From Rallus limicola (taxonomy: Eukaryota > Chordata > Aves > Gruiformes > Rallidae), in assembly GCA_022605955.1 (NCBI GenBank), contig JAKCOZ010000003.1, positions 43,240,761-43,304,760 of the forward strand: a DNA stretch of 64,000 nucleotides, written 5' to 3'. Position numbers and translations under genes: made by a program. Shown piece by piece: positions 37,633-48,740 of the stretch (positions within the stretch are counted from its first letter, which is position 1; each line of letters opens with the position of its first letter). The notes under the pieces are model-generated. The model did not search any database. It saw only the letters and a program-made list of their open reading frames with translations, and was not told the DNA's origin.

Positions 37633-38513
37633 CCCTCTGGCCGCCCCGCGGAAGCCGCCGCCGCCGCGCAGAGCCGGAGCGGGAGGGCGGGGAGCCGCGG
37701 CCGCATGGTGCTGCCCGCCGCCCCGCCCGCCGCCCGCCCCCTGCGCACCGCCCCGCCCCCCGAGCCCCCCGCTCTCGCCCGGGCCGCCCGGCCGCCGGGG
37801 TTGTCCGCGGGCCGGCCGCAGCTGCCCCCTGGCCCCCAGCCCACCGAGGCGGTAAACGGGGGATATCGTCCCTAAATCGGCGATTCTGCTTCGTTCCCCC
37901 GAGTTCTTCCTCCTCCGTCCTCTGCCTCGCGCCTCTTATGCCCCTTTTGCAAATCAAACTGGAGGGTGTCGCTCATGGGTTGTCTGTAACAACCGGGGGT
38001 CGTTCATAAGCTTCCTAACGAGTTCCTTACTGAGAAACCCTCCCTCGAGTCTGCGCTGTGCTTGATTGGGATGTAGATATGAGCAAGGGTCTCATAGCCC
38101 CTGTTACTGCTAAATTAAAGAACCTGCAGGGTGAGAGCCCCCGTCTGTGAACAGCTTGTACTGTGAGGGGACACAGTGGGCAAACAACAGTACAAAGCAC
38201 AGACAGCAAGACTCATCATTCCAAGAGCTCACGGAAGAACCCTGTTTTTCCACTTATAAATAAAAGCCCCCATCCAAACAGGTTCAGAGATTCCTCCATA
38301 CCTGCCACGATCCCCAACCTAGACAAGCCTTAGTTTGGCAGCGGTTAAACCCCCTTGGCGTTCCAACCGAACCTCAGATCTGACTGGGAGGTTGGGGGCG
38401 GCTGGGCTGAACCCCTGAGTGATGTCCAATTCCTTGGTGTTTGACCGTCATCAGTTCTCAGTGAAATTCTCGGAGAGAATTAAGACTCGAAACGGAGTCA
38501 AGGTTACGGTTGC

Positions 38514-38519
38514 TTTATT
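38514..38519 (-). promoter_or_regulatory. Polyadenylation signal of the LTR
   Basis: Plus-strand tttatt is AATAAA on the minus strand, at the expected place downstream of the LTR TATA box. Confidence 0.55.
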
Positions 38520-38534
38520 TGGTACAAACGTGCA

Positions 38535-38639
38535 GGAAAAAGGGGGGGTGGGGGTGGGGGTGGGGAGGGAGAAAGGGTGGAAAAGAGAAAGATAGAGAGA
38601 AAGAGAGAGAGAGAAAGAGACGAAAGAGGGGAGGAGGGT
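38535..38639. repeat. Purine-rich low-complexity tract
   Basis: About 105 bases are almost only G and A on the plus strand. The first part (38542-38565) is four G runs of 7, 5, 5 and 4 separated by single T, and the second part is (GA)n-like. Confidence 0.95.
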
Positions 38640-38672
38640 ATGTCTACCACCACGAGGCTGCGGCATTCCGTC

Positions 38673-38724
38673 CGATGGCAGCTCCGGGTCCGATGGAGCG
38701 ATGGCAGCTCCGGGTCCGATGGAA
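38673..38724. repeat. 26-bp tandem duplication
   Basis: Two adjacent 26-base copies beginning cgatggcagctccgggtccg differ only at the last base. They lie in the presumed R region of the LTR. Confidence 0.95.
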
Positions 38725-38775
38725 GGGGGCAGCGTCCCCTCATTTTTCCCTCCATGCCCTCATCCTCCGTTGCTT

Positions 38776-38787
38776 CCCTTTTTATAT
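38776..38787 (-). promoter_or_regulatory. TATA box of the LTR
   Basis: Minus-strand CCATATAAAAAG is a good TATA match. Transcription would start near 38750 and run towards the CpG island. Confidence 0.5.
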
Positions 38788-39013
38788 GGTCATCAGAAGC
38801 TTCCACCCTGCTCCTGGGCCTCAGGGTGGGTGTCGGAATGTCCCGTGTGTATGGCTCCTGATGGTTCAGGAATGCTCTCCTGATGTGTGAATGGCTCCCA
38901 ATGTCTCTCCTGATGTGTATCTTTTGTGTGGCTCGTTGAATAGTCATTAGGTCTTTGGAAGACCGAGCCCGGTGGTGGTGATGTACTGTGTCAGGAATGA
39001 ATTTTGGTTCGGT

Positions 39014-39058
39014 GAGAGGAAAAAAAAGGGCGGGGGAGGGGGAGGGAGGTGGAGGGGC
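39014..39058. repeat. Second G-rich tract
   Basis: A purine tract with five or more G runs of three or longer (gggcgggggaggggg and following). It lies in the presumed U3 part of the LTR. Confidence 0.9.
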
Positions 39059-39479
39059 ACGGTTCTGTTGGCAATTATTAAGGCATATTTCCAGTACCTT
39101 ACAATACCTCAGAGGTGAGCCAGTCTGACACTTTAGCTGGCTCGTCTGGGTCATGTTCAGTCAAGTTGGGAAGAGCTTGAAATCTCACTGGGTCCCCTGC
39201 TAGACATCCTCCCAAGGAAGAAAGGTATCTTCCAATCTCCTGTTAGTGCTTATATTGTAATGAGTGTCTTTGGTGCACCTCAGAGAAGGGTCGGCTCTGT
39301 CATCTTGGGACCCTGCTGTGAAGGAGCTTGTGACAGCCAGAAGAGCTCCTTTTCACTTTTTTGTTCCCAAGCTGAACAAAAGCACTTCTTGCTGCCTTTT
39401 CTATCATGTGCCATATCCCAGTCCCCCCTGCATCTCAGTTGCTGCCACTGGACTTGCTCCATGGGGTCAGTGTCTGGCT

Positions 39480-39825
39480 TAACATGACCTAGGCAGCCCA
39501 AACTGAACCTGGATGCTGAACTCCAGGAGGTTCCCATCAGTCCATTTCTCTGACTTGTCAAGGTGCCTCTGAAGAACAACCCTTTTCCCCAGCACATCTG
39601 CTATTCCCTCCATCTGGGAACACCTGCAAACTGAGAACTCACTCTGTCCCATCACCCAGGTCATCAGGAAAGACATTACACAGTCTTGGCCTTTGTATCA
39701 GCATTTCAGACAGACTCCCCTAGTAATCAGTCATGAGCTAGAATTTGCATTTCATATTAAAACACTTGGAATCCCAAGCTCCAGCCAATTTTTCCATGCA
39801 TATTCTAGTCCACTTACCCAATGCA
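39480..39825 (-). mobile_element. Probable ancient CR1 remnant
   Basis: Segments such as cagtccatttctctgacttgtc (cut here), ccaggtcatcaggaaagacatta and the following blocks match, in order, the part of a minus-strand CR1 covering the end of the reverse-transcriptase domain. No tail is present and the divergence is high, so the limits are approximate. Confidence 0.5.
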
Positions 39826-42338
39826 TATCTTTCCCATATCCTTACCCACCTGCCAGTTTTTTATGTAGCTAAAGGCAAATCTAAAGACTCCAGTACACGT
39901 GGACAGCTTTGACCAGTAGCACACTGTGATCAGGTATATGTGTATCTGAATTCTGAGTACAAGAAGTAACCTCTTGCCTCTTCCCCAGTATGTGCAGATC
40001 AGCAACAGACTCCTGAAAGAGACCTTAGCAATGAACAAGAAGGGAAAAACAAAGAATTTTTTTTTTTTTTCTGAGAATACTGATTACTTCAATGCATTCC
40101 TAATTTAAGCAGTGCCTAACAAAGAGGTCTGATTTGTGCTGAAATCTGTGATTGGAGCTCAGATATTTCTAGACAGCACAGCTTGCCGATAATTTTTGGC
40201 TTTCTGACAAGTGACGCCTTGGAAACTTCCCTTTGTGTCATCTGGTCTCTCCCCCAGCAAGTATGCCTCCCTAATAGATCACAGGCCAGTGACCCAAATC
40301 CACCCTTGCTATGTGATCTGAATATTTGATTTTAATCCTGAGACTGCTCAAAGTTCCTATATCTCACCCTCTCATTCTAATAATAGAACTAGTTTTTATT
40401 CTTAAAAATATGGGACAACCTAGCAGGAAGTGTCCACTTTGTACAAGAAAATGTTCCTTTTTTTATTTCTTTTCACATTTACCTACATTTTAAAAATAAA
40501 ATTCAAATCAATCTATTTCTCTCCTTAATGCCAGCATAGGTTCACTGATTCAGTCCAGACCACCATTAAGCTTGTGTTGCAGTCACCATCTAAGTAATTA
40601 CTATTCTGGGGAAAAGTCTTGATTTAGGAAAGCATTTCAGTACATGTTTATGGTTAAACATGTGCTTAAATGTACAGCTTTTCAACAAAGCACAGCAGCC
40701 TGTACTTGAACATGTGCTTAGACATCTTGCTGACTTGGAGCTTTAGGCTGAAGCAAAAAAAGCAAACCTACATTTGGTCTTGCAGATATTGTTAACAGAA
40801 GCACCCAGAAACAATGACAAAAATTGGTTCCATTTGTAGCATCGCTACAAAGCTACTGAAAGTGAATTTAATGCCCCCAGCACATCTGTGTAGTAAGAGG
40901 TATGGATCACTTAACTGGATATTTCTGTGGCTTTTATGAAATCCCCACATAATTTCAGCTGGCAAAATCAAAGCAAATGCTCAGTACAACTTCCAAGGCT
41001 CCAGTTTGTGAGCCTTCCTCTCTCTGGTTGACAAGGAAACCACAGCTTTTGCATCAGCTCTAGTGGTAAAACTTAGTAAGCCATTTGTTTGATTAGCAAT
41101 GGTGAGCAGGTAATGAGAAACAGGTCCTGACAAAGCCTCTTGCATTTCAAGAGTTTTACAAACAGTTGTCAAGACTTCTGCACCATTAAGTAGATCTACT
41201 CTTGTGTGCTCAGAGCAAGAAACTTCAAAGCTCCATGTAGCTTCTGCAAGTGTGTGCTGACAACATGGATCAGACAAACTCCAGACAAACACGTACATCA
41301 AACTACTGTCATACTTCATTTCTAAGTATCAGGCCTGCTGCAGAGAGCAATGTCTGTGTTTTGTGAGTAGCTCTTTGTAATTCATGCCAGCCATCACCGA
41401 AAGTGGTCCAGTACCCTAATGAGCAGCGTCAACACAGGCAGATAGGAGGATTTTCATGCCTTCTGCCCTTTTGTAGGATCTATGGCTGATACAAAGAGGA
41501 CCAATGTAAGCAGGTGCTGACTGTTCATGACCCGTTGAACCTGAGTTTGGTGGTGGTAGCTCTAGATGGGCTGCAGTAGCAGCAGCAGCCGCAGAGAGAA
41601 TTTTCACTACATTGTATCCTGACTCAGAGAAGCTGCCTAGACCTTGTACAAGGCTGCATTGGGAGTACAGGAAAAATAATCTTACTGATGCTCAGTGTCT
41701 GGAGTAACTTCACTGCCATCCCATTCAGCATCCTCCAGGGTGAAACTTTTCCCTCCTCCCACCAGCAGAACTAGAGAATAGCCAAAGTACCTATAATGTG
41801 AATTATTTGCCTCTTTTGATAACTGTTGTGCACTTGCTGAAATCTTCATCAGCTTATTTGACTTCCTGTGATGTTTTCATTTGATGGCATTATGGAGCAG
41901 AAATACTTCACACATATTAAAAAAAGGCTAAAGCCTAATTTCAACAATGTGTGATTAATGGCAGTCAGCATTGGGAGCCGAAATCTCTCTGGCACAAATT
42001 TCTAGTGTTATTTTGCAGACACTTTCATGAGAGTGAAACAGCCACATCAGTTAACAATTACAATGAAAGTTAAAAGCAGCACAAAAGCGGGGACTTCATT
42101 AGGTTGTACAAGAAAGTGGCCAGGGTCCCTCTACAGCACACATATGCTGCACACAGGAAAAGTTTAGGGTGCAAAAGGCAAAAAAGAGCAAATGAAAAAA
42201 GAAACATCATCCGTTTTTCCCTAAAGAAAAAGGGACAATTTCCCTAAAGAAAATTGCACAATGTCACACTAAGCTCAGGTGCCAAGGAGTGGTAGAGCAA
42301 GAAGTATGAATTCTGCTTTTTGAGCTCTTCGCCCATAG

Positions 42339-42529
42339 CAGATGACAGAAGCAGAGCTGGCCACATTACCGTGAGGAATATCTGGTTGAAGGTTGAAGAC
42401 CAACTTTTCATAGAGGGACTTCGAATTGCTTTTGTTAATTTTTCAGCACATTTTCTGATAGGAGATTCTGAACCAGTGTTCTGTAGAAATACAGAGTGGT
42501 CCCTTGTGAACTCCAGCAATCAAGTCAAG
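42339..42529 (+). other. Weak candidate internal exon
   Basis: A pyrimidine-rich stretch ends in a tandem acceptor (atag|cag|) at 42338/42341. An open frame then runs to a donor AAG|GTAATT at 42529/42530. The implied peptide includes HITVRNIWLKVEDQLFIEGL and FSAHFLIGDSEPVFCRN, which looks protein-like but matches nothing I know. The stop follows only 12 bases after the donor. It lies on the strand opposite to the putative gene of the CpG island. Chance is a real alternative. Confidence 0.15.
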
Positions 42530-45455
42530 GTAATTTTTTAAATCATCATTCTGAGCTCCATTTTAACAGAAGCTTTGGGATTTTGCACCAAAATATTTCC
42601 TTTGGAAATATATCCCTCAAACTTATTTCTGTACCATTAAGGGATCCATCCAGCTTAAATAAGAAAAACAATTATAACCTGGCTGATACCAATCTTGATC
42701 TGAAATAACTGTTCTACCTCCTTGCTGCTCCCCAGTGCCTATGAGCAACTCAGTATTGTCTGTAAGTATTCATCCTCATGGGTCAAAGAAAGACATAATT
42801 CAACCTCCTAACACGGACCATTCCTCCTTTCTGATCGTTGCTCTACCAGCTTTTCGCACCTTGATCCAGTATCAGTCTGATGGGTTTTGGGACATAGACC
42901 ATTTCAGCCGCAGTGGCGGGTGGCCAAGACTCCTCTCTGTCCTGGTCACTGGTACTGAGACCCCACTCACTTTGGTAGCTGACACCATGGGCCTGGTATA
43001 CCATAACCAGGACAGAGTTAACCTCCCCAAGCAGCCAACACTGGTAAGATGAGTTAGCTGGGACTGTTTTCTTCACCACCTGACATCCATCTAACCCCAG
43101 TTGCTGGCACCAAATCCATCACTCGGTTCTGCCCAGTAGCTGGTACTTTGTGTTGGCAGAACTCAAGCACCTAGGAGAGAGAGTGTGTCTGTGCCACTTG
43201 TGAAGGAAGGATCTGGTAAGCACAGATTGTTACAATGAGGCGCTGGGCTCAGTGCCACCAATGTATTGACCAGCCTAGGCTTACATGCACCAGCTCCTTT
43301 TACACCTCTTTCTGTCTGCTCCCCACCTCTTCTTCCTCCCCAAATCCTGTCCCATGCACATTTATCTGCAGTTTGTTTATAGCCCATCGATCACAGTTAT
43401 TGACTAGGGTTTTTTCTCACCTAGTCACCACTACATTTGTCTCTCACATTTGTGTCTCTGAATGTCTTGTCCAGGCCTTCCCCCTTTTCCTAAGTATCCT
43501 GTCTGACACAGTGTTTGACCAGGTAATGACTTCACAGATGCTAACTCCCAACCTCTTCCACATCCTTCCAAGACCTTGTGCTTCCTCTAGTTTCTAATGC
43601 AGATAATTTAAAATCAGTAAGAGACTGAGGTATCATGAAAGGTGTCGTGCTGGACAGCAACGTTAGAAGGGAGGCAAACATGGGAAAGGCTTCAAGAGTG
43701 CAGCTCCCTGCTGATCCAGCCGTCAGAGACTTTTGCTTGGGATTGTTAAAATGTTCTATTTGCATGAAAATTGTTAAAATAGTTCAACATTTATACACAC
43801 AAATACAATTTGTAAGAATTTTGCTTTTTTTTCCATTCTGACCTAGAACAGAAATCTACATTGTAACCCAGAACTGTAGCTTAAGTTTTCCAAACAGCTC
43901 TGGGTTCCTTATTACAAGGAACAATATATCTGTGGGAATAGGAACAACATAAAAAGAGACAGAGACAAAGAGTAAGAAGATAAAGAATATCCCTGCAGAC
44001 TAACAGTCTCAGCAAGTGTTTGCCTGAATCATCTTCTTAGCAGCAGCTCACAAAGTGGTTTTATTGTATCCTGTAATCTTCCTTTTGAAGGATTGAGTGG
44101 AGAATTAATATGAAATGTTTGCTAGAGTTGTTTTGTTGGGTTTGTTTGGGGGTTTTTTAGTATGTATTTCCCGCAATACCTTCGAAGAAAAACCCAGCAG
44201 GCTGAGCTTCCTTACAACATTTGCTAAAAGATCCATGTCACAAAGATATTTGCAGAAACTTATAATTTCTTTGGACTTCATCGTAGAGCAGAAAAAGGTA
44301 TAAAATGAATGATGTGTTCACAGCACAGAACTGCTGTTGTAAACTTCTTCCGCAGGCTGGATACACCTGTTCCAAAGCCACCAAGAAATATTTTGATTTT
44401 CCACCACCCCCGGGACTACATGCATTAACTTTGCTAGAGGCAGAGTTAATATGGTGTTAACCGTGGCATGTGATAGCGGCACAATGATGCTGATGTTTGC
44501 CACAACAGTTAGGCTGACAGAATGAGCTTTACGATGGCAGCGTGGAGGTTTACGAATGTGTCAGGGGAAGATAGATGACCCAGATGAGAGCATGTGGCCT
44601 TTTATCTCCCTCTGGTGGCTAGATACCAAATCCCTAGTCGACCACTGCCTTTATGCTGGCAGAGCCAGTCGGTCTGTTCAGCCAGCCCTACTTTCTATAT
44701 TCACAAAGGCTAAAGGTTCAACCCCAATGGAATCTTGTCTCAGGAAAGTGTTGGCACTTGAGCGTTTTGATGGTTTGGAGCTGCCTATGTCAGCTGATAT
44801 CTATTCCAGAGCAACCAGCGTTCTCATCCCCTCTGTATTTATTCTCATCCTCATGTGTTCTCTACAAGCTACCCGTGGGACAAAAATCACAGCAGCCTCT
44901 GGCTCAAAATTTGTTTGTAGAGCCGCAGCCCAGGGATGATTCCTTGCCTTGTCAAAGATGCCTTACTTGCTTTGTGCAAGATGCAATGGCTTTTAGTCTT
45001 AACGGGTTACAGAAGAAAATGGATCACTGAAAAACATTTTTCTTTAGCATATTAATCGTGATTTCTTTCCCAAAGCAGACAAAGTACTTTTCTGATATAG
45101 TATTTTATACTACTGACAGGAACAGTCTGATAGTATTTTATTTTTTGCAACAGAGAAAGAGATACATGCTCTGTTTCAATAGTTGCTGCAAAACAGATTC
45201 TCAGTGGTGAGGACCTAGACTTATCTCCAGCTTTCCTGTGCACCAACATTGTGTAGTAGAAATGCAGTTTCTAAAGTATGTGTTCTGGTTTTGAAGTCCC
45301 ACAGCACTTTCGATCTGTTTATTCCTTTCCAAAGGGGCTGATGTGGAACAGACAAACAGGGAAACTCCTGTTCATTTCATGTCTGAGTCTGAACGTGATA
45401 CCAGGGTAGGGCACAGGTGGTCTTAAGGATGTGCGATAAATGCACTAAATGGCAC

Positions 45456-45476
45456 TAAAATAAAATAAAATAAAAT
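45456..45476. repeat. (TAAAA)n microsatellite
   Basis: About four tandem copies of taaaa are visible. Confidence 0.85.
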
Positions 45477-47127
45477 TTTAAAAATCTCATCAATTTTGCT
45501 AGAGATAAATGCATGCACCTCATCAAACCATGAACACAAGAGACTGCAAAAGAACCTCATTTTCAAATTGTGACAATGGTAGATGCTTTCTTCTCCCGGT
45601 GCAACTCACTTCAGCTACAGCTGATCCCCTTGTTTATTTTCCTACATGAAGATGAAAAGAGCAGCTTAACACCTTTCACCCATACACAGGAGCTGACCAT
45701 ATATGTTGTTAGTGCTGAAGTTAACTCAGAGAAGGTGTATGACCCAAAAAAAACCCCAAAGCCAAAGCAACAGTCTTTGGAGGTGCCAAGCTAACTACTT
45801 TGTTTTCTCATTAGGCAGCCTCAGCAAGAGAAGAGGCAGAGAAGACTCTTTCTTCTAAGAAAAAAAGAGGCCTTCTACCAGTTTCAGCAGACACATTTCC
45901 TGTGAACAGACCTGGGTTACATGGAAACCAAGGGAGCAATTGGAAAAGGCAACCTGTCATGCTTGCTCTTATGTGAGCAATAAAACAGCTACAGGAATAA
46001 AAACCTGGATCATTTCACCTAAATATTGTATTTAACTGCTTACCTTTGGTGAAAATCTGTCCTGTTTACTTGTGTTTAGGTCAGCTTATGCAATATGTAT
46101 TTTAAAAGCCTGTTAGTGATGTAGGGTTTTTTCCTCTGGGGGAAAAACTTCCTGGGCAATTAAACTCCACATGGCTTGCCATACATCAGGATTTGGATTC
46201 GTTGCCTGCCAATACAAAGGTTTCCCTCTGGCTGCCTTTAAGAAGAGACGTGCACCCATACTGTTATCCATTGTGTTGCAATATCGCTCTCTTTTTTCAT
46301 GCATAGAGAGTCTAAGTTTAAGTAAAAGTGCAAGTACATGAGCAACATTGAAATCCCTCAATGCAGGCAAGAAGTAGAAGTGTTCTTGTGTAAATGAGAA
46401 TCAGACACATACTCTGAATGTGAAACAACATTGTTTTATTATGGGGCTGAGACTGCTTCATACAACAGGATTCATGCACGCATCAACAAAGACATGTATC
46501 ATGCCCCTAAGGACTTCAGTGGGATTGACCTCACATGGTTCTACACAGAGGTCTGACTCTCACATGTTTCTTGAGAAAAGTGTATCATATTTCTGAAAAA
46601 CTTTATATATTAGTTAAAGATTGTGGCATCTGTGACCGTGATGCACATCAGGTCCTGTTTCTGTATCAATTGCCTGTGTTCACAGAACATGTGACTCTGT
46701 CCTTCTGACTTTCTGTCTCCTTAGAGGCTCAACTGAAAAATGTTTAGTCTCAACTAGTTCCATTGCTTGACATATACAAACAAATGCATAAGGGAAACAT
46801 CACTATGCTTTTTTTCCAAGACTGAGTGACCTCTTTTTGAGCACAGTCCTAGAGGTACAAAATTCCAAGTCCTGTTTCTGATCTTTGTGCTTGTCTTCTG
46901 TTGGAAGATGGATAAAATAATAATAGTAAGAGAACCACAGCTTGTTTATCATCCTGCTACCTGAATCAGCTGCATAATATGAAAAAGACTTTTAACCATA
47001 GAAGTACAAAGGATTCTGATTTGCATGTGTTCCTCTTGTGTCTTTCTCAAACAGGACAAGAATGCATGTTTAAAGATAAAAACCAGTAATGGAGGCTGAT
47101 CAACCTACCAGTATACAAAAGTGGTAC

Positions 47128-47337
47128 ATAATCACGATTAGAAAGAAATTCTTTACTGAGAGTCACTGGAACAGGTTGCCCAGAGAAGTTGTGGCTGCCC
47201 CCTGCCTTGCAGTGTTCAAGGCTAGGTTGGATGGGGCTTTGGGCAACCTGATCTCATGAAGGATGTCCCTGCCCATGACAGGAGGGTTGGAACTAAATGA
47301 TCTTTAAGGACTTTTCCAACCCAAACTATTCTATGAA
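47128..47337 (+). mobile_element. CR1 retrotransposon fragment
   Basis: A 5'-truncated copy of about 210 bp. It contains ctttactgagagtcactgg, ggttgcccagagaagttgtgg, the ggttggatggggctttggg block, and ends with ttttccaacccaaactattctatg. This is the 3' end of CR1. Confidence 0.93.
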
Positions 47338-47916
47338 CAAAACTTGACTGCCTTTGTACTATATCGTGAAATTATACATACATTTATATACTTTTAAAAT
47401 ATATTAACTAACTAAAGGACTAGGCACTGGCAAAACTTAAGTGCCTGCTAAATGGAAGTCCACGTGAACAGGAAATCAGCTGAAATGTTCTGTATCTCTA
47501 GCAGGTCCCAGTCTAGCACGGTATCTGATGGTGTACTTAAGGTCCTACTGAAATCAAAAAGGTACAGAGTTAAATGCATTAACTTCTTTGCTAAGCCTGG
47601 AAGGGACAGAATGGGAAGCTGCCATGGAGTACCTTCCTACACATAGAACTCTCCCTTGGTCTTTGAGGCATCCTGGATGGAGTAACCCAACCCAGCTCAG
47701 AACTGCGGTGTAGCACTGCCTTCGTTGTATCCTCCCCTGTTTTCCCATGGTGGTCACAGGAATTTCAGTGGAGGACAGTGGCAAACAGCATGAACTGAAT
47801 GAATTGTTTGAAGCCAGATACTCCTGCAGCAAGACAGATCATGCTACCAACGAAGCAAGAAAAGAGGCAAAGACAGAACATGGGATGAGCTGGTGAATAC
47901 TGCTAGGCTCTATGTC

Positions 47917-47946
47917 CTTTTTTTTTTTTTCTTTTTTCTTTTTTTC
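47917..47946. repeat. Oligo-T tract
   Basis: Thirty bases of T with two single C interruptions. Confidence 0.95.
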
Positions 47947-48703
47947 CCAAATGAAAAACACATGTGAAGAAGTAACAACTTCTAGAGAAAGGTGAACTCA
48001 GTAGGTAGGGAAACATCCATTTCTATGCTTTTAAACTGTTCTTTCGCAGCAGCTAGTAGAAGTAGAACTCTGCAAGACTATGTAATTCCCATGGCAACAT
48101 GCCTGCAAACAAGTGTGATTTTTTTTCTGAACATGGGTCAGCCTGTACCACACACTAGACTTGGAGCTCTACCACACTGCAGGTCTACCCCTCAGATATG
48201 CTGCACTGACCAGCAATCTCCATCAGCTTAAGCGTACCAAGTCTGCATGGTCTGAACTAGCAGCAGGGGACAGTTTGCTTCCTCCATGTACAACCCTAGC
48301 TGGGGTGGTCTTCAGTTTCTTCACAGCAGCCCAAATTGTGCTGTGTTTTAGATTCATGATGAAAATAAAGTTAAGAGCAAAGAGAGCAATGTTTTAGATA
48401 CTGCTGCATAGTGCTTGCTCATCGTTTCTTTTTCTCACTCTGCCCTCTCCCAGAGAGTAACCCTAGGCATGAACAAGACGCTGGGGAGAGAGAACCAGGA
48501 CAGCTGACCTAAACTGACCATATTATATACTGATACTCAGTAACACTTGACTTCATGCTCAGAAAAATAACTGTTGGAAGGGAGTTTTGACCTAAGTCGC
48601 CAATAATTGAAGATAGGTTGGGCATCAGTCTGTGGTGAGAAGTGATGAGTCATTGCCTTTGCATCACTTGCTTTTTCCCTATTTTACTTATTACTGACCC
48701 CTA

Positions 48704-48740
48704 CTTTTTTTTTCTTTTTTTTTTTTTTCTTTTTTCTTTT
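48704..48740. repeat. Oligo-T/pyrimidine tract
   Basis: Thirty-seven bases of T with occasional C, continuing as a looser pyrimidine-rich run to about 48775. Confidence 0.95.

Larger units (their letters stand above)
37080..37940. promoter_or_regulatory. CpG island, probable promoter and first exon
   Basis: Over about 860 bases the sequence turns extremely GC-rich with very many CpG pairs, with sharp change to AT-rich DNA on both sides. There are Sp1-type GC boxes (gggcgggg near 37686 and its complement near 37752) and no TATA box. This is the composition of an unmethylated vertebrate CpG-island promoter. Two strong splice-donor matches lie on the minus strand (GTGAGT from 37499 down and GTGAGC from 37630 down) and I see no comparably good donor on the plus strand in the island, so the minus strand is the likely transcribed one. 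It could be bidirectional. Confidence 0.85.
38334..39130 (-). mobile_element. Probable solo LTR of an endogenous retrovirus, upstream of the CpG island
   Basis: On the minus strand the stretch begins TGTCAGACTGGC at 39130, has a TATA box (CCATATAAAAAG, about 38787-38776), and about 265 bases later a polyadenylation signal AATAAA (38519-38514). That order and spacing is that of an LTR. The left limit is uncertain: I place it near 38334 because the imperfect six-base repeats ccttag (38328-38333) and ctttag (39131-39136) could be a target-site duplication. No retroviral internal region is visible. It includes purine-rich tracts and a 26-bp tandem duplication. I do not recognise the family. Confidence 0.55.
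39826..47127. other. Repeat-poor non-coding sequence right of the CpG island
   Basis: Over 7 kb there is no recognisable transposon. A T14 run lies at 40057-40070 and a (TAAAA)n repeat at 45456-45476. A pyrimidine-rich, comparatively GC-rich patch at about 42840-43540 could be an old LTR or exonic sequence, but I cannot assign it. A weak candidate exon at 42339-42529 is described separately. Confidence 0.45.

Noticed and set aside
36957..37844. 295-codon open frame on the minus strand
   Set aside because: It has the same composition artefact. It reads through the splice donors at 37630 and 37499 and into AT-rich DNA, and it is not in frame with the ATG at 37605.
37003..37875. 290-codon open frame on the plus strand through the CpG island
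   Set aside because: GC-rich DNA has few stop codons, and an equally long frame (36957-37844) is open on the other strand. The peptide is Pro/Arg/Ala low complexity with no domain, and the frame runs across island borders without regard to splice signals.
44556..45030. Two overlapping plus-strand open frames of 127 and 125 codons
   Set aside because: Two frames open over the same bases means the stretch is stop-poor rather than coding in one frame. Neither peptide resembles a family I know.
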